64,000 nt of DNA from Phoenix dactylifera. Taxonomy: Eukaryota > Streptophyta > Magnoliopsida > Arecales > Arecaceae. The translations under genes and the position numbers were made by a program. Positions 48,540 to 59,143 of the stretch are shown here, in pieces. Position 1 is the stretch's first letter; every line of letters starts with the position of its first letter. The notes under the pieces were generated by a model. The model had not been told where the DNA came from. It was given only the letters and a program-made list of their open reading frames with translations, and did not search any database. The DNA lies in contig NC_052392.1 in assembly GCF_009389715.1 (NCBI RefSeq), positions 32,833,227 through 32,897,226 on the forward strand. Direction: 5' to 3'.

Positions 48540-49280
48540 CGCTGAGGCATTAGCCCAGATTAGCGAAAGCAATGCCCAAGATTTCGCCGGATAATCATCA
48601 CGGACAATGGCAAGTAGATCGATAACATCCGCTTCAAGAAGTTTTGCATTGAGCTTCATATAGATCATCGGCTAACTTTAGTTGGACATTTTTAGACCAA
48701 TGGAAAAGCCAAGGTGACCAACAAGACCATTCAGTAGGGCTTGAAGAAAAGACTTGATCGGGCAAAAAGGTTTTGGGCACATGAGTTACATATCATCTTT
48801 TGGGCATACCGAACTACACACTGAACCCCAATAGGTGAGACGCCCTTCAACCTTGCCTTAGCATAAAAGCGGTGATCCTGGTAGAGGTCGGCCTACTATT
48901 TAATCAGTGGACTCGTTTGATGAACAAAGAAATCCAGAAGACCTTTAAGCTAACTTGGACCTATGAAAGGAGACATGGGAACGAGTTCGAATCCAGATGA
49001 CAGCATGTCAGCGGTGAGTAGCTTTACTCTATTACTCCTAAGTGAAAGTCAAAATTTTCCGACTTGGAGACTTAGTTTTCAAAAGGACCGAGGTGGCGCA
49101 ACCAGCATAACAGGGCAAACTTGCACCAAATTAGGAAGGACTATACAAAGTAATTGAGATCGTCCACTTGGGAATCTACTGTTTGGAACACCCGGATGGA
49201 ATGTTGTGCCTTGGATGTAGAATTTAGCCAACCTCCAAGCATATCATCAGTAAGATGCATAATTACATCATGCAAACTTG
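48540..49280 (+). pseudogene. decayed Ty3/gypsy integrase / pol C-terminal region
   Basis: The plus strand, across several stops and shifts, shows integrase-core text: ITDNGKQ (about 48598), ELHIDHRLT, a TNGKA.VTNKTI block, GLKKRLDRAKRFWAHELH and WAYRTTH, then GETPFNLAL (about 48838). It is followed at about 49070-49215 by the FRLGDLVFKR ... YKVIEIV ... Y.LEHPDG text found downstream of gypsy integrases. It is a relic of a gypsy retrotransposon in plus orientation with no intact protein. Confidence 0.75.
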
Positions 49281-49384
49281 ACTATGAATGAATGAAACTC
49301 TAAAGCAATCGAATAATAGATCGGACGTGTCTTCCACAGATAGCCAACCTCCGAGTCTAAAGCGACCAAACATGCTGAAACATC

Positions 49385-49600
49385 ATGATCCGATGCATCA
49401 CTTAAAGACCATTGATCACAAGTACTGCATGTCAGACGCATCTCATAACAACCACCGGCTACAAGCAATAAGTATCGAGTGAGTCTCTCAATGACCACCA
49501 ACTAGGCCACCCTCAAGATTGGATGAGTCTCTTAATGACCATCGATCATAGGCCATAAGTCGGATGCATCTCCCCAATGACCAACGACCTATAAGCCCAC
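49385..49600. repeat. diverged tandem repeats downstream of the gypsy relic
   Basis: Text of the type 'gatgcatctc..aatgaccaccgatca' recurs about four times at roughly 60-70 bp spacing. This is probably 3' internal or LTR sequence of the gypsy relic. Confidence 0.5.
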
Positions 49601-50215
49601 ACGGCTTGTAGAGGAGAAACTAGCCGTTGGAAGCCATTTACTGCTTCCATAGTTATTTGCTTTGTATTGTTTTTCGACTCGTACATCGGTGTAAGATCCT
49701 GCGGTTCAAGGCTCTCCTAGATTCACTTCTCCCAACAAGCTTGTCTATATATTGATGAGGGCATGATCCAATCAAAGTCTCTTGTATTATCATAGAAGAC
49801 CTAATCAATTCTACAACTTGATAGTTCTACTAAGACAAGTTAAGCATATTTTTGCAACTCAGAACAGTGAACATATTAGCTTCCTTTGGAGATATTTGGA
49901 TGCAAGGACAAAAGTTGGTCTCAATGATTCATTTAGCTACTATCATTTCAGGAAAAGATGAGATATTTTAGGAAGCACCACCATTGATGATAAAGTATTT
50001 CAAGCTTTATCTTATTAGGATCACATATTGTTCCTTATAAACAACAATAGTGTCTTTTCCGTCTTGAGAGAGCCCACATGATACTAGAACCAGGCCTCTT
50101 CCATTCACCTTTTCTCTCGCTCCTTCGGCTTCTTATCATTGATGGTACTATCACTAGCAAGGAGGCATGAAACTTGACCATAGCGATGCTAAATACTTAA
50201 AAGGTTCAACTGAGG

Positions 50216-50216
<1 letters not shown>

Positions 50217-50247
<31 letters not shown>
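50217..50247. repeat. (TG)n microsatellite
   Basis: About 15 TG dinucleotides. Confidence 0.95.
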
Positions 50248-50250
<3 letters not shown>

Positions 50251-51930
50251 CGCATGTTCCTTGCAGTCATAGCAAATGGTTTTCAGTCTCCATATGAAAA
50301 TTGAACATAAGAACCATGAATAATTGAGGGTTCAGTTGAGGGACCACAAATAATATGCATCAGCTTTAGCTATATAAGAGAATGCGGAGTATTTGGAGTC
50401 TCTGTGAAATTTTAATTCAGAAACTTGTAATAATTAATGTTTTAGTTTAGAATCTCTAAGTAATTTCACACTAGCACATTCCTTAAGGGCTGCAAATGGT
50501 TTGTAGTTTGGATGGCAAATTTGACTATAGAAACCTCACAGAAGGGTTCACTAGAGGATCTATGTATATTAGGGGTGCAATTGGGTCGGATTGGACCAGG
50601 GCATGAGTGACCCTAAGCAGACTTGATTTTTTGTTCGGATCCTAATGTTAGACTCAGACGTAACCTAATAGAAGATCGGATCAGGTCCATGGATAAAATT
50701 TTTGACTCAATTGATCATTCAGGTTAAGTCAAGTCCATATATAACCCGGTCCTAACTCGAAAATTTGGGTCCGGATTAATTGGATCCGGGACAGGTCTGG
50801 ATTCACTTGATCAATTTTTTTCGTAATCCATGAAACATGAATTGCAAAATATTCATCTTTAACCAGCTAAATGGAAATTTAGGCCATTCTAACTAGCATG
50901 GAGAAATGAAGAATCGATTTTCATTGTAGCTGCACATAACATTGCCGTGTCCCAATAAAACTGGTCATGGGTAAGGTTGGGGAACAGAAAATATCAAATT
51001 TTACATATGTTCAACCCAAAGCCCGACTAAAAATAAATAACGTTTAGGCGCAAGGCGTTGCCCATGTTCAGCTATAGTCCCAAAAGATTGTGTAAGGAGC
51101 ATATGACCAAGTAAGTTAATATACAGGTGTTAAGAAGAAAATTTTCCAAATTGCAGCCGTTAGATTTTACAGCATCTCTCTGCACCAATTTTTTAATTCC
51201 TTATGGTGACTACAGCAATTTTCTATTATCAAGTACCAATAGCTTCCAAATCCATCTCTATGTAGAAGAAGGTCATCAGTGGAGAACCATAAATTAGAGA
51301 GGCCTGGCACCCTAAATTAGGAGAAGGTCATCACTTTTGTTTGGAAATGAGTAAATAAGCCTGCCACCCTATGAGATCATGACAGCAATAAATTCATCTG
51401 ATGACAAATTCCCAATGATGAAAATAAACCTCTTTATAATTATAGATTAGTCCCACAGCATCACCAAATGCATCCTTCTCTTCAACAGTTCGCTAAGATA
51501 CTATACTAATCCATAAAGCCATTATGGTATCATATTTCACGCAGACTACTGAGTTTTTCCATGAACACAAACTTTTAGTGGTTCTATAGGCTTCTTAAAT
51601 TTGTACAGTTACTGCACACTAAGGACTTCAATCTCAAAAAAGAGGATCGGTTGAATTCTCCATGCTGGAAATCCATGAGCCCCATCAGCATATTCTAGGA
51701 GCACTGCAAATAGATTATAACATGTCAAAAAAATCTAAATAGATTATAAAATAGAACTGAACAACAGAAAATCAGTAATTAGTTACATGCTTTTTCTTCT
51801 TGTAATCTTTTTTCTTTTAACACAAAAATTTGCTCAAAAAAAATCTCCTACCAAGCTCTCTCACTACTCTTTTTTTTTTTCAAAAGAAAAACAAAAAGAC
51901 ATACTCCCATGCCATAAAACTTATTAGCTG

Positions 51931-51931
<1 letters not shown>

Positions 51932-52006
<75 letters not shown>
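51932..52006. repeat. (TA)n microsatellite
   Basis: About 37 TA dinucleotides, the longest simple repeat in the window. It lies about 350 bp upstream of the SKP1-like TATA box. Confidence 0.95.
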
Positions 52007-52008
<2 letters not shown>

Positions 52009-52350
52009 TGAGGCTCAAACTAAGAGACAAATATACTAAAAATTCAGGAAATTAGGTATATAGGATGTCTTAAAGATGGGAATTCAGAAACTTATTTAAT
52101 TTTTTTTCTGAAGTAGTTCAGCCGAAATCCAGATAAAGATGGGACTTAAACGGAAGACCTTGATATCGAACCTGACTTCATCAACTGTATTTTGGAATCT
52201 TATGAGAAACTGAATAGGGATTGCAGAGTCAGACTCGGAATAGAACCACTGTGTTAAACGAATAATCTAATTTTAATCCTAGAAGGAATAGAATCCTACT
52301 TCTATTCAAATAATAACAATAATAATAAACTACTCTCCATCCATAGCGGT

Positions 52351-52360
52351 ATATATATAA
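52351..52360 (+). promoter_or_regulatory. TATA box of the SKP1-like gene
   Basis: ATATATATAA lies 123 bp upstream of the ATG. Transcription would be expected to start near 52385, giving a 5' UTR of roughly 100 bp. Confidence 0.6.
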
Positions 52361-52482
52361 CTACTTCTCCCTCGATTTCGATCACTTTGAGCATCGAAGA
52401 GACCGAGAATCCCTTCTGTGTTCAGAGAGAGACGGAAAGCGCGCGATAGTCTTCTTCCTTAAGCGTCGGGTGAAGGCGAATC

Positions 52483-53001
52483 ATGGAGAAAACCTCGACA
52501 GAAGCCGAAGCAACCGTGGCAGCTCAGAAGGAGGTGGGAGCACCTCCTCCGGAGAAGAAGGTGATTCTGAGGAGCTCCGACGACGAGGTGTTCGAGGTGG
52601 GACTCTCGGCGGCATCTCAGTCGGTGGCGATCAAGAACATGATCGAAGACGGCTATGCCGACGGCGGTATCTTCCTCTTCCAAGTCACCGGCCCAGTGCT
52701 CGCGAAGGTGGTGGAGTACTGGAAGAAGCACGCCGAGGGCGGTGGCAGCTCCGAGGAGCTCAAGAAGTGGGATGCCGAGTACGCGAACATGGAGAAAGAT
52801 CTCAGGTTCCAAGTCATCGAGGCTGCAGACTATCTCGACACCCAGCCGCTGCTCGACTGCCTGTGCCAGGCGGTGGCCGACACAATCGAGAATATGTCGG
52901 TGGAGGATTGTCGCGAGTACATGGGAGTCGAAAACGATTTCACTCCTGAGGAGGAAGCCGAAGTCCGGGCCAAGTACTCTTGGGCCTTCGAGAATCCTTA
53001 G
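52483..53001 (+). CDS. SKP1-like: SKP1-like protein (SCF ubiquitin ligase adaptor), intronless
   Basis: SKP1 links F-box proteins to Cullin1 in SCF E3 ubiquitin ligases. The 172-aa single-exon frame has a 25-residue Ala/Glu/Pro-rich leader, a BTB/POZ fold (about residues 26-90: KKVILRSSDDEVFEV, then a QSVAIKNMIEDG block, then GPVLAKVVEYWKKHAE) and the Skp1 C-terminal domain (about 100-170: LDTQPLLDCLCQAVAD ... NDFTPEEEAEVRAKYSWAFE). The length is normal. The helix before NDFTPEEE, usually close to KTPEEIRKTFNI, reads MSVEDCREYMGV here, so part of the F-box-binding face is unusual. Many plant SKP1-like paralogues are intronless and diverged, so this is likely a lineage-specific family member. 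It has its own TATA box and an AATAAA at 53134-53139, and no damage is visible. Confidence 0.93.
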   Translation: MEKTSTEAEATVAAQKEVGAPPPEKKVILRSSDDEVFEVGLSAASQSVAIKNMIEDGYADGGIFLFQVTGPVLAKVVEYWKKHAEGGGSSEELKKWDAEYANMEKDLRFQVIEAADYLDTQPLLDCLCQAVADTIENMSVEDCREYMGVENDFTPEEEAEVRAKYSWAFENP

Positions 53002-53133
53002 AAAGCTGCGTTCCGGCTTTCCTTTTTAGGTTTTGTTCGTGTTCTTCTATTCGCATTGGTTATCTAGGAGTCGGGAGTTTTTGTTGAATTCCAGTAGCTT
53101 GTTTTTAGAGATTTGATGAATTTAGCTTGTAGT

Positions 53134-53139
53134 AATAAA
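53134..53139 (+). terminator. polyadenylation signal of the SKP1-like gene
   Basis: A perfect AATAAA lies 133 bp after the stop codon. Confidence 0.6.
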
Positions 53140-53159
53140 GTTTTGGCATTATAGACTAA

Positions 53160-54090
53160 GACCCTCTCTTTATATCATTACGGAAAGAATGTATTGTATG
53201 ATCATGCCGCTCTACAGAGATTCGGTTTGGCTACAAATTTGCACCTGGATTCCTTCTCCACTTGAGGCCAGTTTTTTGTTATTTTAATCTGAAAGGAAGG
53301 CACTTTTTCTACTGAGTTCCATAACGTTTAATTATGGTGTTAAAAGCAACTTACATATCATTGTTAATTTATAAAGTTAATACTTAACAAAACAGAGTTT
53401 CCTAGCTAGTTCTCATACTAAAAGTGCTTTTGATATTTTGCTTCAGCACTTCTCATCAGAAAAAGATATTGAGCTTAAGAACGTTCTCTGTTTTTAACTA
53501 TATGATATAAAAATTATAGTGAATCTGACCTTGTTTAAGTATTTTGACGTCCTCCTGTTACGGTAGATTGAGTTAGTTTTGGCATAGTTTGGAATTAGGT
53601 TTCCTAGTTTCAGCCTATGCAAGACCACACTCATGATGATGGCTTTAATTTTACACTGACGGAACCCGTAAAAAAAAGGAAAAAAAAAACTACAACAAGC
53701 AGTTGACGAGAACTTCACGATCATGGTCTCTTAAGTGAGTACAACCTGTTAACAACTAGAATGAATCAATTTAGGTTGCTTCCCATAAGAAGTTTTATGA
53801 AGGTTCAACTCATGACTTAATTTCTTGGTGATGCATAATATAATGAATGAGTTCAGATTTGAGTAGAAAATAGGATAGTGGGATGATGGATGAGTTCTAA
53901 GATGATTTTTCATAAGCCACATTAGGCAAGATCCATTATGAATTAATGTGCTCTATATTTTGCTTGATCTAGGATATTTGGACATGCTTGTTTCATTTAG
54001 TCGAGGGAGGAGAATCAAGATAAAAATAAGGTTTTGGTAATCCAACTATTTTTTGATTTTATGTCTGTGATAATAGATAACATACATGTA
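53160..54090. other. intergenic DNA, no recognised gene
   Basis: AT-rich and without recognisable features. Confidence 0.4.
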
Positions 54091-54310
54091 GAGAGCTAGG
54101 CCCCATTTGAGAGAGCTTTTGGAGGGCCAAAAGCACTTTCTGACCCTCCAAAAGTACTTTTAGATAAAATAGAGATGTTTGGTAAAAATTTCAAAAAGCT
54201 GTTTTAGCTTTTTGAGAAAACTAAAAACAGTTTTTTGAGAGAAGTTCCATTTGGAGTTTTTTGGAAAAGCAATTTTAGATCCGGTCGGAAAGCTGCTTTT
54301 TCATCTATGA
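54091..54310 (+). mobile_element. truncated relative of the Tourist/Harbinger-like element
   Basis: From GGCCCCATTTGAGAGAGCTT onward the text follows the left 200 bp of the element at 24597. Shared runs include GGAGGGCCAAAA, CCCTCCAAAAGTACTTTTAGA and GGAAAGCTG. No matching right end is found, so this copy is truncated, the remainder being replaced by unrelated sequence. Confidence 0.6.
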
Positions 54311-54323
54311 CATGAATGATTAA

Positions 54324-54542
54324 AATCGTATCAATTGGAACGAAGTTAAGGCATACCTGAAAGCCGCCAATGTCACTGAAGCGTATAAAATGGGGATCTA
54401 TACTAATCCAATGCCACAACATCAAGGGGGACAAGTCACTACTCAAAGACTTACACCAGTACAAACTAATCCAGAACCTTCTGCCAGCGCTAACACCAGC
54501 CGAGCTTGCACTGCCGCTCGAAGAGAGATGCCTGGGAAATGA
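54324..54542 (+). pseudogene. unidentified open frame fragment next to a palindrome
   Basis: A 72-codon open frame without a start codon, containing YLKAANVTEAYKMGIYTNP and a Gln/Thr/Pro-rich tail, stops 9 bp before the 168-bp palindrome. The composition looks like coding sequence, but I do not recognise the family. A second fragment of similar character is at 54800-54990. Confidence 0.3.
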
Positions 54543-54551
54543 ACCATAAAT

Positions 54552-54719
54552 GGAAGGTAAGTTTCTCCGACACAATTCCGATCGGAGAAACTTTCACTTG
54601 TAAGGACTCCCCCCGAGGGGGTCGTTACCCCCCTTCGGCCTGTGGCCTCGTCCCCCTCGGGGGGATTAGTTTGTTTCGAAGTTTCTCCGATCGAAGTTGT
54701 GTCGGAGAAACTTCCTTCC
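54552..54719. repeat. 168-bp GC-rich nested palindrome (double hairpin)
   Basis: The two halves are reverse complements with few mismatches: GGAAGGTAAGTTTCTCCG at the left pairs with the right end at 54703-54719, and TCCCCCCGAGGGGG (54608-54621) pairs with TCCCCCTCGGGGGG (54651-54664). Each outer arm is itself a hairpin, AAGTTTCTCCG-13 bases-CGGAGAAACTT (54559-54593 and 54679-54713). The loop is about 26 bases. The GC content is far above the surrounding DNA. Confidence 0.85.
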
Positions 54720-54799
54720 CTATCCCTATAGTTTATAGTCCGTTACCAAAGGGAGTTTAGTATCCAAAATCTCTAGTAACCCAAGCCCCTAGCTAATAA

Positions 54800-54990
54800 C
54801 AAAAACAGGAAGTAACTCGTTCACTTCTCCGGGTGAAGATGTGGGTTCCAAGCCTGATTATGAAATTGAAACATATTTTAGTGAAGATCACATATTTGTA
54901 ATACCTTCATTTGAAGAAAGGAGTAATCGAATGTTGTTCGACTTTCTAGAGCGTTTAGCTGCAGTGGTTGCTGTTGAAACTGACATTTGA
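54800..54990 (+). pseudogene. second unidentified open frame fragment
   Basis: An open frame ending in TGA at 54990 encodes PDYEIETYFSEDHIFVIPS followed by FEERSNRMLFDFLERLAAVV. It has no start codon and no recognised family. It lies after the palindrome and could be the continuation of the fragment at 54324-54542, with the palindrome between them; this is an inference. Confidence 0.3.
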
Positions 54991-55059
54991 CCAAAACACC
55001 CGCGATAAAATATAACAATTACACAAAGAGATATATATATTAACTAGGGTCCTTGTTAC

Positions 55060-55061
<2 letters not shown>

Positions 55062-55097
<36 letters not shown>
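55062..55097. repeat. (CA)n microsatellite
   Basis: About 18 CA dinucleotides. Confidence 0.95.
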
Positions 55098-55098
<1 letters not shown>

Positions 55099-56494
55099 TT
55101 GGGATACATGATAACTCGAATTATCGAGTTGACTCTCTAAGTCAAAATATTAATATAAGGTGAGCAAGTTCGAGTCATGGGTTTCCCAACCTTGTACATA
55201 CATATATACATACAAATTTATATTAATTTTATTTATATAGCTTTCAATTAAAAATAAAAAGTAATGACATGTTAGATTATGTTTGGATATCTCTGACTTT
55301 AAGTAGAGTATATTTTTCCAATTCTTAGTCCATTATGATCATATATAGTTAGACCCAAAGCCTAGTAAGGGTTTGGGACTTGTAAAATCTAGACCCGACC
55401 CATCTTTATAGGCACAGGCACCATTACTGCTACACATACATATTGCATCTGACTAGCTTTACTTGTCGACATGGATCTGGCCACATATGTGATCATATTT
55501 TATTACGACCAGTATGTGGCAATTAAAAGAAGAGAGAGTCCATCATCTCTCTCTTCTTTGCTTTACTTCATTTGTTCCTCTTTATACACCATAGTCTTCC
55601 CTCTCTATTTTCTTATGCATTCCTACTTCTTGTTGGGATTTGTACCGAGCGCTAGCTTGAAGTTGGTCTATAGTAGATTTTTCTCTAGGCTAAAGAAGGA
55701 GATATTGAAGTACTGGAAAAGTTCTTTGTGAATTCCATGCATCAAGGGTGATGATTGTTGTTAAAGAGGGCTTTATTCTACTTCACCGTATATCTCCTTT
55801 AGCTATTGCCCAATAATCTCCCAATAATGCTCTTTTTTGCATCTTGATCACTAAGATCTACTCCAAGTTGTCACATTTGGTCTCCTAGAAACCATATTTG
55901 GCATGCAAGTCAAAGATTGGAGAAAAGAAGAAAAATCAAAACTGAGATGAAAATCTTATTTAGATGTACAACAAACTTAGAAAGTTTAATTTGTGTGGTC
56001 ATTATTTTTCTAAAATATGAAGACTTACTTCTCAAACTTATTATTCCGAGGAATGGATCATTGGTGGAAGCAACATTTTGTTGTGGTAGTATTACTAGCC
56101 AATGGTGGGGGGGGGCGATTTAGTTGGAGGTTAAACAAGCGAATGGTTCGAGGTGGGAGGAGGGAGAGAGGGAGAGAGAGAATGGGAGCCCACGAAGGTC
56201 AATATTCTAGACATGAAATCACAAAGAAAAGCAGAGGGGAATGGTCATATAGACAGGAGAGGAGAGAGAAAGAGAAATGGTCAAACTAAAAAGGAAGTTG
56301 AAGGGGAGATAATGGAAGACTTTGAACTAGAGGACATGGGAGGAGAAGAGAAAATCGAATGATAGGAGGAGAAGAGAATCAAAATATGAAAGTAATAGAA
56401 GATGAAAAGTCAGGGCAATTCGGGAATGGTATTTTTTTATTAGAAAAGTTAGAGCTAACGTGGTAGTGTCGGATTAGCCTGCAATGATAGTATA
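55098..56494. other. intergenic DNA, no recognised gene
   Basis: An 86-codon frame at 55471-55731 is rich in hydrophobic residues but matches nothing I recognise. A purine-rich GA/GGA tract runs from about 56150 to 56380. Confidence 0.4.
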
Positions 56495-56503
56495 TAAGAT
56501 ATT

Positions 56504-57849
56504 GAATAAATTACAAAAATTCTGTTAAGATTTATGTTAATTATGTTTACATCCAATAGTTTGTAAAACCTATACTTACACTTAGTTAAATTAACGATAT
56601 TAGTGAATCCATTTACCTCATATGAAAAATCAAAATTGATCCTGAGTGATGAGTAAATTACGAAAAACCCTTTAGATTATGGGTAAACTATACTTACATT
56701 CAATAGTTTGAAAAATCTAAGCTTATCCTCCTAAGATTTATTTTTATCCAATGCTTTAACCCATAACTTAATAAAATCTTAGCTAAATAGTTAACTTAAA
56801 TGGGACCTAAATACTACATCAGAAAAATTTATAAAATGACTAAACTAGCCTTAAGTGATATATCATCCATCCAAGAAGGACAACAACTATGAGGCACCAT
56901 GAGTCTGGAGCTTGATATTAATAAATTGATCTCTTAGGCAAGTGATGCCTTTAAAATTTTCTGCTGTAAAAAAATTAGCATTAAGAGTTTTGTCATTTGA
57001 GCCAACTTGTCCATAGTCTAAGCAAGGCCATGGAACTCCAACTAATGCACCTTCCAAAAAGAAGAGTTTTCATGCATGTATTGATTTGGATCCTTTTAAT
57101 TATAGGTTGCTAGAGTTATCATAGTTCCATATGTAAATATAGGAATCCTTATCTACAGCCACAATATTAAGAAACCATGTCTATAGTATTGGATAAGTAG
57201 AACATATAATCAGTAAATAATATACCGGCATCTCCGATCTCTATGACGTGGTGGGCAAAAAAGCAAGAACAAAATCTTATCAGAAAGGATACTTGTTGTC
57301 AGATGCTAGCCGAGAAGGTAGTTTGTCGCCGGATGTCAGTTGAAAAGAAAGCTTGTTATCGGTCACTCGTCAGAAAGGGATGCTCGTAGTGGATGGCGAA
57401 GCGAGAAAAAAATTCTAACTACCCAATCTTGAAAAGAAGAAAACTCTTGAAGATGGAAGACTTCGAAGAGATCCGAGAGTCAAAAAAAGTAAAAAAAGAG
57501 CCTTATTTTTTTATAGAAGTAATTTTGATTTTTTACAATAGATAAATGATTTTACTAATATTGTTAGTTTAACTAGGTGTAAGTAGACGGTTTACAAAAT
57601 ATTGAGTGTAAGTGTAATAAACGCATACCTCAGAAAGGTTTTTATAAGGTTATTTTGGTCATTTTCAAAAAATTTCTAATATAGCGTTTGGGTCCCATTA
57701 AAAATTAAGGGTTTGACTTATGTTCTGTTAAGTTATAGGTTAAAGTATTAGATAAAAATAAATCTCAAGTGGGTAAGTATAGATTTTTCATACTATTGGG
57801 TGTAAATATAATTTACCCCTAATCTTAGGAAAATTTTTGTAATTTACTT
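56504..57849. mobile_element. MULE-like element with ~340-bp terminal inverted repeats
   Basis: The left arm (about 56504-56850) and right arm (about 57505-57849) are reverse complements with divergence. In the same order each has TAAATTACAAAAATT, a 'TTACA.CCAATAGT.TG.AAAA' block, 'AGATTTATTTTTATC.AATGCTTTAACC.ATAACTTAA' type text and 'GGGACC.AAA'. The element is flanked by TAAGATATT on both sides (56495-56503 and 57850-57858). A 9-bp duplication with long inverted ends is typical of Mutator-like elements. No transposase frame is found. The interior (about 57280-57400) has three diverged copies of an 'AGAAAGG.TGCTTGTTGTC' type unit. Confidence 0.7.
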
Positions 57850-57858
57850 TAAGATATT

Positions 57859-59143
57859 TGTAAAAAATTTTAATAGATAAAGTGTTTTCTAGTGTACCCA
57901 TCATGTATGCTAACTTGATTCTTGCAATCTGCTAGAGATTAAATAGGCAATAAACTCCTTAATAAATTATCTACCCCATGTGTAATGCATGAAACCTAAT
58001 GAAACAATTCACTATTAAGATGAATTTGATTTCATCAATCAACATAAATATGTTTAAAGTTTGAATTACATATAAAAATATGAATAAATTTTGTTGAAAA
58101 GATGGACTCGACCTCTAGTTTCACTTAATAGCCTTGCAACCATTGAAACTAACATTAATTAATTTATGCTCGATCCAACCGATACTATAACTCATTAGAT
58201 CCAAGGTAGTCAACCACAATTCTAAAATATATAAGCTATACCATATATTAAAGGAGAGTCCAATACATTAAAGGAGAGTCCGGCATTCTCCTGGGGCACC
58301 AAGTGTCAAGCAAGAGAGTATTAATTCTCTTTCTTCTTTCTTTTTTTTTTTTTTTTAAATTTTAAGGGGAGTCAAGCTTTCAGCATGCCATATGCGTTCA
58401 ATTGAGGAGCCTGATCCCGTGATCGAGCCAACCTATCTTCCATCTGAGAAGGGAATGGAGGGTGTGGAGGTCAATACCTTTGTCATGTCTCCATACGCCT
58501 CTCACCACCTCCTTCCATTCTTTCATACATAGAGCATGGTACCTTTACCATGCCAAGACGCCTCTCAGCCCCTCCATCTTCAACCCCTCCTCTCTCTGTA
58601 TGAGGGGAAGAAAGCGGAAATCAACACTTCAGCCATGCCCCTGTATGCCTCTCACAATCCCCTCTCTATTTTTCTATATGTAGAAGACAGTACCTCTACC
58701 TATTGGCATAATAAATTAATTTTGATGAATACAAAATATTTGATTATATTATTAATGATTGTAAGCTCTTGAAGTAGTTAGATTGTTTTATAGGGAAGCC
58801 AGATGTATTTGAAGGGTTTAGAAAGCTTAGAGGAGCATTAAAGTTGAAGAGAGATTTGACAAGTTTTATGGAGTTCTATAGTCAAGGAGTATGCTAGATT
58901 AATGTGAGCGACCGTTGTAAAAAAAAAAAAAAAATTAGAACAGGACGTGATATCCACCGTCCTAAACTAGTTCTACAAAAAAAAATCGAAACTGTTGCAT
59001 CCCACATTGTGTAAAACCTTGTAACCAGTCAGGCCTGAGTGTTACATAGAAGTGCGAGGCAATTGGCTTCACTAAGTCCCCAGTTAGTCCAAGTTAGGGT
59101 TAGGTCAGCTTGTTGTGGCAATAAAAATGAGCTGCGGAGCTCC
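57859..59143. other. intergenic DNA and PPR upstream region
   Basis: AT-rich DNA. A C/T-rich region at 58440-58690 holds three diverged copies of 'ATGCC..TGTA.GCCTCTCAC' type text. A poly-A run at about 58920-58935 is preceded by GATTAATGTGAGCGACCGTTGT, resembling the tail at 63800-63835. No recognised gene. Confidence 0.4.

Larger units (their letters stand above)
49601..52349. other. intergenic DNA with microsatellites
   Basis: No recognised gene. A 'ggattggacc/ggatccggg' style skewed tract lies at 50570-50800, and there is AT-rich DNA toward the SKP1-like gene. Confidence 0.4.

Noticed and set aside
50560..50830. Skewed 'ggatccggg/ccggtcc' tract as a possible element
   Set aside because: Similar text occurs at 28550-28760 and 38760-38830, but no ends or duplications could be defined.
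55139..55200. Possible tRNA B-box-like text (GCAAGTTCGAGTC)
   Set aside because: No A box at the right distance and no cloverleaf can be drawn.
55471..55731. 86-codon hydrophobic open frame
   Set aside because: A small membrane protein is possible, but there are no known motifs and no promoter or splice support.
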